A DNA stretch of 64,000 nucleotides, from the NCBI RefSeq assembly GCF_004366595.1, contig NZ_SORE01000013.1:1-64000 (forward strand). Direction: 5' to 3'. Source of the stretch: Paraburkholderia rhizosphaerae. Its GTDB lineage: Bacteria; Pseudomonadota; Gammaproteobacteria; Burkholderiales; Burkholderiaceae. The position numbers and the translations under genes are program-made. This document shows positions 54,858 through 63,713 of this stretch, piece by piece (the first letter of the stretch is position 1; each line of letters begins with the position of its first letter). Below the pieces are notes generated by a model that saw only the letters and a list, made by a program, of their open reading frames with translations, ran no database searches and was not told the origin of the DNA.

Positions 54858-55910
54858 ATGAATACGACGACAACCGCACGCTCGCCGCTCGCCGATAAGG
54901 TTGCGCGCGCACCGAAAGCCGAACTGCATATTCATATCGAAGGATCGCTCGAGCCTGAGCTGATTTTCCGGCTCGCCGAACGCAATGGTGTGAAGCTCGC
55001 CTATCAATCGATCGACGCTTTGCGCGCCGCGTATGCGTTCACTGATCTTCAGTCGTTTCTCGACATCTACTACGCCGGCGCCAGCGTGCTGCTGAAGGAG
55101 CAGGATTTCTACGACATGACGATGGCGTACGTCGAGCGTGCGCTCGCCGACCATGTGGTGCACGCGGAGATTTTCTTCGACCCGCAAACGCATACCGAAC
55201 GCGGCGTGCCAATCGCGACCGTGGTCGCCGGCATCGAACGCGCGCTCGCCGACGCCGAGCGCCGCGGCCTGTCGAGCAAGCTTATTTTGTGCTTCCTGCG
55301 CCATCTGTCCGAAGCAGACGCGCTGGCAACCTTCGACGCCGCGCTACCGCTGTTCGACCAGTACCCGCACCGGCTGATCGGTGTCGGCCTCGATTCGTCC
55401 GAGCGCGGCCATCCGCCGTCGAAGTTCGAGCGGGTGTTCGCGAAGGCGCGCGCGAAAGGGCTCAAACTCGTCGCGCATGCAGGCGAGGAAGGGCCGCCGT
55501 CGTACATCTATGAAGCGCTGGACCTGCTGAACGTCGACCGTGTCGATCACGGTGTGCGCAGCATCGAAGACCCCGCGCTGGTCACGCGCCTCGCGGATAC
55601 GCGCGTCGCACTGACTGTCTGCCCGCTGTCGAACCTCAAGCTGTGCGTGTTCGACGATCTGACGAAGCACACGTTAAAAGATCTGCTCGATCACGGCGTG
55701 GCGGTCACCGTCAATTCGGATGACCCGGCTTACTTCGGCGGCTACGTCAACGCGAACTATCTCGCGACGATCGATGCGCTAAAGCTCACCGACGCCGAGG
55801 TTTATACGATTATCCGTAACAGCTTCGATGCATCGTTCGTCACGCCGCGGGAGCGCGATGCGCTGATCGCGCAACTCGATGCGCACTGGCAGGCGGCGCC
55901 CGCGCAGTGA
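54858..55910 (+). CDS. Adenine deaminase-type enzyme of the adenosine deaminase superfamily
   Basis: A 350-residue zinc hydrolase with His24 and His26 in HIHIEGSLEPE, His207 and Glu210 in AHAGEEGP, His231 in VDHGVR and Asp288 in NSDDPAY. Usual annotation would be adenosine deaminase. However, SFLDIYYAGASVL, FFDPQTHTERG, LDSSERGHPPSKF and NSDDPAYFGGYV resemble, from memory, the bacterial subgroup typified by Pseudomonas PA0148, whose members deaminate adenine. I therefore infer adenine to hypoxanthine. Its place between xdhC and guaD fits purine breakdown. Confidence 0.85.
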   Translation: MNTTTTARSPLADKVARAPKAELHIHIEGSLEPELIFRLAERNGVKLAYQSIDALRAAYAFTDLQSFLDIYYAGASVLLKEQDFYDMTMAYVERALADHVVHAEIFFDPQTHTERGVPIATVVAGIERALADAERRGLSSKLILCFLRHLSEADALATFDAALPLFDQYPHRLIGVGLDSSERGHPPSKFERVFAKARAKGLKLVAHAGEEGPPSYIYEALDLLNVDRVDHGVRSIEDPALVTRLADTRVALTVCPLSNLKLCVFDDLTKHTLKDLLDHGVAVTVNSDDPAYFGGYVNANYLATIDALKLTDAEVYTIIRNSFDASFVTPRERDALIAQLDAHWQAAPAQ

Positions 55911-55963
55911 AGTGAAGCCGCGCAAATAACGCACATCCCCCTATCACGGAGACACGTTCTGTC

Positions 55964-57301
55964 ATGACTCAATCGGCTTTCCGCGCACAACTGCTGACCT
56001 TCAACGGCGATCCCGCGCAATCGTCCAACGCGGCGATTTTCGATGAAGACGGCCTGCTGATCGTCGAAGACGGTCATGTGACCGCGGCCGGCGCCTATGC
56101 ATCGACCGCGCCGCGACTCGCGCCCGGCACGCCGGTGCACGAGATGCGCGACAAGCTGATTGTGCCGGGCTTTATCGACACGCACATCCACTATCCGCAG
56201 ACCGACATGATCGCGTCGCCGGCGCCGGGACTGCTGCCGTGGCTCGACACGTATACGTTCCCGACCGAGCGCGGTTTCGAAGACCCCGCGATCGCGCGCG
56301 ACACCGCGCGCTTTTTCGTCGACGAACTGCTCGCGTGCGGCACCACGACCGCACTCGTCTACTGCACGGTGCACAAGGCGTCGGCCGACGCGCTCTTCAG
56401 CGAAAGCGCGTCGCGCAATTTGCGAATGGTCGCGGGCAAAATGCTGATGGACCGCCACTGCCCGGAGTTTCTGCGCGACACCGCGCAGTCCGGCTATGAC
56501 GACAGCGCGGAGCTGATCGGCCGCTGGCACAACAACGGTAGGCAGATGGTCGCGCTGACGCCGCGCTTTGCGCCGACTTCGAGCGACGCGCAGATGCGCG
56601 CGTGCGGCGAACTCGCGCGCCAGTATCCGGACGTCTTTATCCAGAGCCATGTCGCGGAGAACAAGGACGAGATCAAATGGGTCGCCGAGCTGTTCCCCGG
56701 CCATCGCAGCTATCTGGACGTCTACGATCACTACGGACTGCTGCGCCGTCGTGCGGTGTACGGCCACTGCATCTATCTCGACGACACGGACCGTCGACGG
56801 ATGGCGGAAACCGGCGCGATCGCGTCGCATTGCCCCACGTCGAATCTGTTTCTCGGCAGCGGCCTGTTCGATTTCGCGAAAGCAGATGAAACCGGCATGC
56901 CGGTTGCGCTTGCAACCGACGTCGGCGGCGGCACCTCGTTTTCAATGCTGCAGACGATGAACGAAGCGTATAAGGTCGCGAGCCTGACCGGCTATCACCT
57001 GAGCGCGACGCGCATGTTCTGGCTTGCGACCGCGGGCGCCGCGCAAGCGCTCGATCTGTCCGACCGCGTCGGCACCTTGAAGCCGCGCACCGAAGCGGAC
57101 TTTATCGTGCTCGATCCACAAGCGACGCCGCTGCTCGCACGCCGCACATCGCGCAGCCACTCGCTCGAAGAACTGCTGTTCGCGTTCGCGCTGCTTGGCG
57201 ACGATCGCGCGGTCTATGAAACGTACGCGGCCGGCCAGTGCGTCCATCGGCGCGCTGCGCAGCGGGAACGCGCGCCGCGCAAGACGACGCTCGCCGCTTG
57301 A
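55964..57301 (+). CDS. guaD: Guanine deaminase
   Basis: A 445-residue amidohydrolase. The metal site begins at His74 and His76 in DTHIHYPQTDM; HVAENKDEIKWV and ATDVGGGTSFSM complete the guanine deaminase pattern. It converts guanine to xanthine, feeding xanthine dehydrogenase. Its stop codon falls in an 11-bp tandem repeat that continues downstream. It ends the purine module; the next gene is transcribed toward it. Confidence 0.95.
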   Translation: MTQSAFRAQLLTFNGDPAQSSNAAIFDEDGLLIVEDGHVTAAGAYASTAPRLAPGTPVHEMRDKLIVPGFIDTHIHYPQTDMIASPAPGLLPWLDTYTFPTERGFEDPAIARDTARFFVDELLACGTTTALVYCTVHKASADALFSESASRNLRMVAGKMLMDRHCPEFLRDTAQSGYDDSAELIGRWHNNGRQMVALTPRFAPTSSDAQMRACGELARQYPDVFIQSHVAENKDEIKWVAELFPGHRSYLDVYDHYGLLRRRAVYGHCIYLDDTDRRRMAETGAIASHCPTSNLFLGSGLFDFAKADETGMPVALATDVGGGTSFSMLQTMNEAYKVASLTGYHLSATRMFWLATAGAAQALDLSDRVGTLKPRTEADFIVLDPQATPLLARRTSRSHSLEELLFAFALLGDDRAVYETYAAGQCVHRRAAQRERAPRKTTLAA

Positions 57302-57336
57302 GTGCCGCTTGAGTGCCGCTTGAGTGCCGCTTGAGC
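57293..57336. repeat. Four tandem 11-bp repeats spanning the guaD stop codon
   Basis: GCCGCTTGAGT repeats at 57293-57303, 57304-57314 and 57315-57325, with a fourth copy ending in C at 57326-57336. The first copy carries the guaD stop TGA; each other copy has an out-of-use TGA. Slippage duplication is the likely cause. Confidence 0.85.
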
Positions 57337-57398
57337 GCATCGTGATGCGGCCTCGCGTCGCGTAGACAGCGCGAACGCACGCCGCACCTTCGGTTACT

Positions 57399-58652
57399 TC
57401 ACCTGGTCAGCGCGCCGCACGCGATCTCATGCAGCGCGTCGAGCCTGCGCGCCGGCTCCGCGACATACGGATTCGATTCGTCCCACGCGTAGCCAGCCAG
57501 CACCGCGCTCACCATCCGGCTGATCGACGGCGTCCGGTCCGGGTAGAAAATGATGTCCTGCAGTTGCCCGGTGTACCAGCGCTCGACAAACGCGCGAAAC
57601 GTATCGATCCCTTTGCGCAGCGGCCGGTCATAGTCGGCGAGCCAGTCGACCGCTTCGCCATTCAACTGCCGCAACAGCGTGTGCACCGCCAGATGCGCGG
57701 AACGCAGCGCAATCGTCACTCCGGACGAAAACACCGGGTCGAGGAACTCGCCCGCATTGCCAAGCAATGCGTAACCCGGCCCATGCAGCCGTTCAACGTT
57801 CGCCGCATAGCCGCCAATCTGCCGCACCGGCATCAAAAACGGCGCATCGCCGACCAGCGCGGCAAAGGTCGGCTCGGCCTGGAGCAGCGCACGCAGTCGC
57901 GCGTCACGCTGGTCCTCCGGCACATCGAGAAAGCTCGCCTCGGCCACGCAGCCCACCGACACGCGGCCGCCCGCAAGCGGGATCATCCAGTACCAGACGT
58001 CGCGATGCTGCGGATGCACCGCAACCAGAATCTTGTTCCGATCGTAGGCGCCCGGCGGATTCATATCGCTTGCATGCGTGAAAATCGCCGCGCGGGTCGG
58101 CATGCGCGTCGGCGCTTCGAGATTCAACAGGCGCGGCAGCACGCGGCCAAAGCCGCTCGCGTCGAACACGAAACGTGCACGCACCTGATACGCGGTGCCG
58201 GCTTCGTCTTCGACGTGGAGCACGGGTGCGTCGCCGGTTTGCATCGCCTGCACGGTATGGCCAAAACGCACGTCCGCACCGTCGCGCATCGCACAGCGAA
58301 TCAGCAGATCGTCGAAGGTCGCGCGTTCGACCTGATACGTGGTGCCCCAGCCGGGCGAATGTTTGTCACGAAAGTCAAACGCCGCGAATCGTTCGCGATG
58401 CACGAATTGCGCGCCGTTCTTGAACTGGAAACCCGCTTCGACCACCGCCTGCAGCATGCCCGCCTCTTCGAGGTACGCCATGCTTTGCGGCAGCAGGCTT
58501 TCGCCAATCGAAAAACGCGGAAAGTGCTGACGTTCGAGCACCAGCACCGACAGCCCGGCTTTTCTGAGCAGCGCTGCGGCGACCGCGCCTGATGGACCCG
58601 CCCCGATAATCGCGACGTCGGTCGCGATGTTTTTTGCATTGTCGTTATTCAT
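57399..58652 (-). CDS. Flavin-dependent halogenase-like oxidoreductase, aryl polyene cluster
   Basis: A 417-residue FAD protein. The dinucleotide motif GAGPSG is at 17-22; FPRFSIGESLLP (44-55), Lys78 in GFQFKNGAQF and the WxWxIP motif as WYWMIP (220-225) all match flavin-dependent halogenases of the phenolic/aryl-polyene type, as does DPVFSSG (305-311). WxWxIP is thought to keep such enzymes from acting as monooxygenases. It could halogenate an aryl head group, or be a halogenase-fold oxidase; the substrate is unknown. It is divergent from the methyltransferase gene and borders the guaD module. Confidence 0.8.
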   Translation of the reverse strand: MNNDNAKNIATDVAIIGAGPSGAVAAALLRKAGLSVLVLERQHFPRFSIGESLLPQSMAYLEEAGMLQAVVEAGFQFKNGAQFVHRERFAAFDFRDKHSPGWGTTYQVERATFDDLLIRCAMRDGADVRFGHTVQAMQTGDAPVLHVEDEAGTAYQVRARFVFDASGFGRVLPRLLNLEAPTRMPTRAAIFTHASDMNPPGAYDRNKILVAVHPQHRDVWYWMIPLAGGRVSVGCVAEASFLDVPEDQRDARLRALLQAEPTFAALVGDAPFLMPVRQIGGYAANVERLHGPGYALLGNAGEFLDPVFSSGVTIALRSAHLAVHTLLRQLNGEAVDWLADYDRPLRKGIDTFRAFVERWYTGQLQDIIFYPDRTPSISRMVSAVLAGYAWDESNPYVAEPARRLDALHEIACGALTR

Positions 58653-58783
58653 GTGTTGCGACCACTCCGATCAAAAATCACTGCATTCAATACGGCATCC
58701 GCTACACGGCTTTTGCGTCGCGATTACAATGTCGCGCGACCACACGATGAATTGAACAAACCGAATAATCACCGGGGAAACTG

Positions 58784-59518
58784 ATGCCGTCGTCCGAAAC
58801 ATCCAGCGTGCCGTATGTGCCTGAATCGGCATTCGGCGTCTGGTTTTTGCGCACCCATACGTGGGAACACCATGTATTGCGCGTTGCAATCCACGATCTG
58901 AAACTACTGATCGACGCACCGCTGCCCGAGCGGCCTGTGCTCGTCGATGCAGGCTGCGGGCAAGGCATTTCATTCCGGCTGCTCGCTGAAGCGTTCAATC
59001 CATCGCGCATCGTCGGCGTCGACTTTCATCAACCGTCGCTGACGCTCGCCGCACATGCGGCTCGCGCATGCGGCGAGCGCCATCCACAGACCGCATTCGA
59101 ACTGCGACATGGCGACTGCGCGGCGCTGCCGGTGCAAGACGCAAGCGCCGACATCGTGTTCTGCCATCAAACGTTTCATCACCTCGTCGAGCAGGAACGC
59201 GCACTCGCCGAATTCCATCGCGTGCTGAAACCGGGCGGCCTGCTGCTGTTCGCCGAATCGACCGATGCGTATATCAAGTCATGGGTTATTCGCCTGCTGT
59301 TCCGCCACCCGATGCAGGTGCAGAAAAGCGCGGACGGCTACCTCGACATGATCCGCAACGGCGGCTTTGCGTTTAGCGGACGCAACGTGTCGCTGCCTTA
59401 TCTGTGGTGGAGCCGTGCCACCGACTTCGGTCTGTTCGAGCGGCTCGGCCTGCATCGTCCGCAGCCGGGCAAGCGTCGCGAGACGCTGGTCAACGTCGCC
59501 GCCGTCAAGATCGCGTGA
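58784..59518 (+). CDS. Class I SAM-dependent methyltransferase
   Basis: A 244-residue methyltransferase with motif I VLVDAGCGQG (52-61) and FHHLVEQERALAEFHRVLKP, a usual post-motif segment. GGGGAAACTG precedes the ATG. Its position between the halogenase-like gene and the ketosynthase operon suggests methylation of the aryl or polyene part of the product, but this is context only; methylation of another substrate cannot be excluded. Confidence 0.85.
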   Translation: MPSSETSSVPYVPESAFGVWFLRTHTWEHHVLRVAIHDLKLLIDAPLPERPVLVDAGCGQGISFRLLAEAFNPSRIVGVDFHQPSLTLAAHAARACGERHPQTAFELRHGDCAALPVQDASADIVFCHQTFHHLVEQERALAEFHRVLKPGGLLLFAESTDAYIKSWVIRLLFRHPMQVQKSADGYLDMIRNGGFAFSGRNVSLPYLWWSRATDFGLFERLGLHRPQPGKRRETLVNVAAVKIA

Positions 59519-59573
59519 CGAACTGCGCGTGACTCACTGACGAACGGCAGTCACGCACCGGCCCGCCATGCGC

Positions 59574-60023
59574 TTACTTCTTCAGCGTCACCACGTCGCC
59601 CTTCAGCGCGACACCGGCGACCATCGCGCCCGCGCCACAGGTGAACTCAGTCGCGCTCTCGCGAAGTTCATTTTTGTAGTTGCTCTTGATATTGATCACC
59701 GCGTTCGCGCCCTCCTTGCGCGCACGTTCCTGCAGTTCGAGAACCGCGGACAGGAACACGTGCTGGCAGGCCGTCTCGTCGCTCTTGCCGAACGCGTTGG
59801 TCTTCTTGTTGGTGGCAAATTCACCGAACGACTTCGCGACCACCGCGTGTTTCTGCCCCGCGAAATACAGGGCGACGTCGTCGCCAACCTTGCCGGGTTC
59901 GCTCTTCAGCGCCGGTTCGATCGCATAGCTGCCGATCGAATCGCGCGCGAACACAGGCGACGACGACGCGCATGCGAGGGTCAGGATTACAACGGTCATC
60001 TGGCATTTCAGCTGCTTCTTCAT
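59574..60023 (-). CDS. Small exported protein, paralogue of the neighbouring lipoprotein-like gene
   Basis: A 149-residue exported protein with signal MKKQLKCQMTVVILTLACAS and likely cleavage near VFA-RD. The conserved centre reads ETACQHVF with GANAVINIKSNY, and the end TCGAGAMVAG plus LKGDVVTLKK. The same pattern recurs in its neighbour, so the two are duplicates. Related small proteins beside such clusters are sometimes labelled excinuclease ATPase subunit; the sequence shows no ABC ATPase motif. Function is unknown. It follows its paralogue by 22 bp. Confidence 0.75.
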   Translation of the reverse strand: MKKQLKCQMTVVILTLACASSSPVFARDSIGSYAIEPALKSEPGKVGDDVALYFAGQKHAVVAKSFGEFATNKKTNAFGKSDETACQHVFLSAVLELQERARKEGANAVINIKSNYKNELRESATEFTCGAGAMVAGVALKGDVVTLKK

Positions 60024-60045
60024 TTTTATTCCCCGTCTGGTGGTT

Positions 60046-60474
60046 TTACTGCGACTCGAGCACGACAACGTCGCCGCGCACAATGATCGACGCGGCGCTG
60101 GTGCTCAGGCCGCAGGTGTAGTTCGTATTGGATGACGTCTCGGTGCTGTGAAAGCGCGTCGTGATATTGATCACCGCGTTCGCCTGATGATCGCGCGCAT
60201 AACCGCGCAGCTTTTGCAGCGCGTCGGTCAGCGCCTGATCGCACGACGCCTGCTTATCGTCGTTCTTGCGTGCGATGCGTACCGATTGCGTGCGTTCGCC
60301 CAGCTTGCGCTTCACCCCCGGATGCGCCTGCGAGCCGAAATACAACGCGACGTCCTGCTGCGCGCCAGCCTGACTCGTCACCGGTTGCAGCGACAACGAC
60401 TCGACATGGGTTGCACAGCCGGCTTGCGTCAATGTGACGACAGCCAGCACCCCGATCGTGCTTCTGACTTTCAT
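60046..60474 (-). CDS. Small exported/lipoprotein-like protein of the aryl polyene region
   Basis: A 142-residue protein with signal MKVRSTIGVLAVVTLTQAGC; Cys20 is a possible lipid site, though Gln at -3 is not ideal for a lipobox. The core QASCDQALTDALQKLRGYARD, shown here only as QASCDQAL, with ANAVINITT and TCGLSTSAAS matches the paralogue at 59574-60023. GAGGTG precedes the ATG. It starts 43 bp after the ketosynthase stop, so it belongs to the operon. Role unknown; an envelope location for the polyene lipid is inference. Confidence 0.72.
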   Translation of the reverse strand: MKVRSTIGVLAVVTLTQAGCATHVESLSLQPVTSQAGAQQDVALYFGSQAHPGVKRKLGERTQSVRIARKNDDKQASCDQALTDALQKLRGYARDHQANAVINITTRFHSTETSSNTNYTCGLSTSAASIIVRGDVVVLESQ

Positions 60475-60517
60475 TGTTATTCACCTCGTTGTAGAGAAAA
60501 CCACTGGCCCGCTCACG

Positions 60518-61765
60518 TCATACGTCTTTCCAGGCCTCGAATATCAGGCTCGCGCAACTGCCGCCGAACCCGAATGAAACCGACATCACCGTGTCGAGCG
60601 CCGCGCCGCGCGTCGCCCGCACCAGCGGCAACCCTTCGATGCAAGGGTCAGGCGTCGCGATCCGCGGCGTGCCGGCGATCAACCCGTCGCGCATCATCAG
60701 CAGCGCGTAGATCGCTTCGTGCGCGCCGCACGCGCCGAGCGGATGCCCGGTCAGGCCCTTGGTCGACGAAAACGGCGGCATCTCGTTGCCCCATACCACC
60801 TGCAGCGCGCGCAGTTCCTCGATATCGCCAAGCGGCGTCGATGGCCCGTGCGTGTTCACGTAGTCGGGCCTCCGCCCGCCGGCATCCGCGAGCGCGCTGC
60901 TGATCGCGCGTGCGATGCCCTGCGCGCTCGGCGTCACCATCCCCGCGCCGTCGGCGCACTGCCCGAAGCCGGTCAGCTCCGCGTGGATGCGCGCGCCGCG
61001 CGCGCGCGCATGCTCGAGCGATTCGAGCACCAGCACGCCGCCGCCCGATGCAATCACGAAACCATCGCGCGCGACGTCGTACGGACACGATGCATGTTGC
61101 GGTTCGTCGTTCGAGCGGCGCGACAGAGCGTGCATCGAATCGAACATCAACGTCATGTTGTCGTGCAGGCCTTCGCTGCCGCCGGCGAGCACGATATCCT
61201 GCGCGCCGCTTGCGATCAGCTGCATCGCCTGGCCAATCGCGAGTGCGGACGTCGTGCACGCGGACGACGGCGAATACGCAACACCTTCGATGCCAAACAC
61301 TTGCGCGACGTTCGCGGACGCGGTGCTGCTCATCACCCGCGGCACGGTGTACGGCGGCACCTTGTCGAGCCCGCGCGCGAGCGCGGTGGAGATCGCCGCG
61401 TCGTACGCCGATATCGTGCCGACGCCCGAGCCGATCACCGCGCCCGCGCGCGGCGAGTGCAGCGCGTCGTGCGCCAAGCCGGCGTCGTCGAGCGCGCTGC
61501 GCGTCGCGTGACACGCGAAGCGCGCGGTGTCGCCCATAAAGCGTTCGAGCTTGCGCGCAAATGGCGGCTCGCCGTCAGTCGACGCGACGCCCGCGACCTG
61601 ACTCGCGAAACCGCGTTCGCGCCACGCGTCGACACGCACGATGCCGCTTGTGCCGTCACGCAATGCGGCGGACACGCGCTCGAGCGTATTGCCGATACAT
61701 GACACGATGCCCATCCCGGTCACGACGACGCGCCGGGGTTCCGTCGCGACACGCTGGATGCTCAT
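60518..61765 (-). CDS. Beta-ketoacyl-ACP synthase, aryl polyene type
   Basis: A 415-residue ketosynthase. The active-site residues are Cys170 (SPSSACTTS), His306 (NTHGPSTP) and His341 (GHPLGACGAHE), with Lys336. The triad is complete, so this is a condensing enzyme and not an inactive chain-length factor. It resembles the FabF/FabB-like ketosynthases of aryl polyene clusters. Its ATG overlaps the stop of the next ketosynthase gene in ATGA. It would extend the chain by two carbons per cycle. Confidence 0.88.
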   Translation of the reverse strand: MSIQRVATEPRRVVVTGMGIVSCIGNTLERVSAALRDGTSGIVRVDAWRERGFASQVAGVASTDGEPPFARKLERFMGDTARFACHATRSALDDAGLAHDALHSPRAGAVIGSGVGTISAYDAAISTALARGLDKVPPYTVPRVMSSTASANVAQVFGIEGVAYSPSSACTTSALAIGQAMQLIASGAQDIVLAGGSEGLHDNMTLMFDSMHALSRRSNDEPQHASCPYDVARDGFVIASGGGVLVLESLEHARARGARIHAELTGFGQCADGAGMVTPSAQGIARAISSALADAGGRRPDYVNTHGPSTPLGDIEELRALQVVWGNEMPPFSSTKGLTGHPLGACGAHEAIYALLMMRDGLIAGTPRIATPDPCIEGLPLVRATRGAALDTVMSVSFGFGGSCASLIFEAWKDV

Positions 61766-62988
61766 CGAACGCGCCTGAAAATCAGCGATGTATTGATGCC
61801 GCCGAACGCGAAGTTATTGCTCATCACGTACTCGGCATCGATCTCGCGGCCCGCGCCGGTGATGTAATCGAGCGGCGCGCACGCGGGGTCGACCTGCGTG
61901 AGGTTCAGCGTCGGCGCATACCAGTTGCGCTTCATCATCTCGATCGACCACCAGGCCTCGATCGCGCCGCACGCGCCAAGCGTATGCCCGATAAAGCTCT
62001 TCAGCGAACTGATCGGCATGCGCGCGCCGAACGTCTGCGCGGTCGCCGCGCTCTCGGCTACATCGCCGCGATCGGTTGCGGTGCCGTGTGCGTTCACATA
62101 CGCAATCGCGTCGCGGTGCAACTGCGCGTCGTCGAGCGCAAGCTGCATCGCGCGCGCCATCGTGGTGGAACTCGGCTGCGTCATATGCGCGCCGTCCGAG
62201 TTGCAGCCGAAGCCGACCACTTCGGCGTGGATGCGCGCACCGCGGGCGCGGGCATGCTCGTATTCTTCGAGCACCAGCGTCGCCGCGCCTTCGCCGACCA
62301 CGAGTCCGTCGCGCGCCGCGTCGAACGGGCGCGGCGTCAGATGCGCTTCATCGTTGCGCGTGCTGGTCGCGTAAAGCGTGTCGAATACGGCGACCGCCGG
62401 CCCCGACAGTTCTTCCGCGCCGCCCGCCAGCATCAGCGCCGCCTTGCCGGTTGCGATCGTTTCGTACGCGTAGCCGATTGCCTGACTGCCCGACACGCAC
62501 GCGGAGGACGTCGGCACGATGCGGCCCTTCAGATCCCAGAACAGGCTCACATTGACGGCCGTCGTATGCGGCATCATCTGCACATAGCTGTTCGACGTGA
62601 CATTGGACATCGAACCCGTATCGAGCATCGTGCCGAACGCGCGAATCGGCTCGACCGAGCCGGACGACGAACCGTACGCGACGCCCATCCGGCCGTCCGC
62701 AATCGACGCGTCGTCGGCGAGGCCCGCATCCGCGAGCGCCAGTTCGCTCGCGCGCACCGCGTACATCGACACCGGCCCCATCGCGCGCGTCTTCTTGCGC
62801 GGGTAATGCGTGGGCGTATCGAAGCCCGGCAGCGGACACGCAAGCCGCGTATGCAGCGACTCGAAGTAATCCCACTGCGGCATGCGCCGCACCGCATTGC
62901 GGCCGGCCTTCAACGCCGTTTCGATTTCTTCCCAGCGGCTGCCGAACGCGGTCACGCCGCCCATGCCGGTAATGACGACGCGTTTCAT
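61762..62988 (-). CDS. Second beta-ketoacyl-ACP synthase, aryl polyene type
   Basis: From ATG 62988 the protein has 408 residues, beginning MKRVVITGMGGVTAFGSRWE. The triad is Cys164 (TSSACVSGS), His301 (NAHGTATDRGD) and His335 (FIGHTLGACG), with Lys330. FRRVR ends it. The two ketosynthases are clearly paralogous and neither lacks catalytic residues. It overlaps the ketoreductase stop in ATGA and the following ketosynthase start in the same way. Confidence 0.88.
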   Translation of the reverse strand: MKRVVITGMGGVTAFGSRWEEIETALKAGRNAVRRMPQWDYFESLHTRLACPLPGFDTPTHYPRKKTRAMGPVSMYAVRASELALADAGLADDASIADGRMGVAYGSSSGSVEPIRAFGTMLDTGSMSNVTSNSYVQMMPHTTAVNVSLFWDLKGRIVPTSSACVSGSQAIGYAYETIATGKAALMLAGGAEELSGPAVAVFDTLYATSTRNDEAHLTPRPFDAARDGLVVGEGAATLVLEEYEHARARGARIHAEVVGFGCNSDGAHMTQPSSTTMARAMQLALDDAQLHRDAIAYVNAHGTATDRGDVAESAATAQTFGARMPISSLKSFIGHTLGACGAIEAWWSIEMMKRNWYAPTLNLTQVDPACAPLDYITGAGREIDAEYVMSNNFAFGGINTSLIFRRVR

Positions 62989-63713
62989 CACACCATCCCG
63001 CCGTTCACGCCAAGCACCTGGCGCGTCACATAAGAAGCCGCATCCGACATCAGGAAGCTGACCGCCGCCGCGACTTCGGCCGGCTGGCCGACGCGATTCA
63101 TCGGCACGGTCTTCAGCGCATGATCGAGCGGCACATCGTCGAGCATGCCGGTTTCGATCAGACCCGGCGCGACGCAGTTGACGGTGATGCCGCGCGACGC
63201 GAGTTCGACAGCCAGCGCCTTGGTCGCACCGATCAGCCCTGCTTTCGCCGCGCTGTAGTTCACCTGGCCGCGATTGCCCATCACGCCGGATACCGATGCG
63301 ATCGTGACGATGCGGCCGCCCTGCTTCGCGCGCACCATCGGCATCGTCAGCGGATGCACGACGTTGTAGAACGCGTCGAGGCCGGTTTCGATCACGATGT
63401 CCCAGTCTTCGTCGGTCAGAGCGGGAAACGCTGCATCGCGCGTGACGCCGGCGCTGCACACGATCCCGTAGTACGGGCCGTGCGCGGCGACGTCCGCTTC
63501 GAGCACCGCGCGGCACGCGGCACGCTCTCGCACGTCGAACTGCAGCACGCGCGCGGCGCCGCCTTGCGCGGCGATGCCGGCGGTGACCGCCTCCGCTTCG
63601 CTGCGGCCGGTGCGGCAGCCGACGGTGACCGCGAATCCATCCGCGGCCAGTTGATAAGCAATCGCGCGGCCGATGCCGCGGCTTGCGCCGGTAACGAGAA
63701 CGCGGCGGCTCAT
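62988..63713 (-). CDS. 3-oxoacyl-ACP reductase (FabG-like), aryl polyene type
   Basis: A 241-residue short-chain dehydrogenase. TGASRGIG (8-15) is the NADP(H) motif; catalytic Tyr153 and Lys157 lie in VNYSAAKAG, and Asn/Ser partners are in TIASVSG. It reduces the beta-ketoacyl intermediates. Overlaps with neighbours of four bases show that this is part of a coupled operon. The upstream frame fragment ahead of its ATG is the dehydratase. Confidence 0.9.
   Translation of the reverse strand: MSRRVLVTGASRGIGRAIAYQLAADGFAVTVGCRTGRSEAEAVTAGIAAQGGAARVLQFDVRERAACRAVLEADVAAHGPYYGIVCSAGVTRDAAFPALTDEDWDIVIETGLDAFYNVVHPLTMPMVRAKQGGRIVTIASVSGVMGNRGQVNYSAAKAGLIGATKALAVELASRGITVNCVAPGLIETGMLDDVPLDHALKTVPMNRVGQPAEVAAAVSFLMSDAASYVTRQVLGVNGGMV

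Noticed and set aside
61561..63033. 490-codon plus-strand frame opposite the ketosynthases
   Set aside because: Arg/Ala/His-rich shadow frame; the ketosynthase triads are on the other strand.
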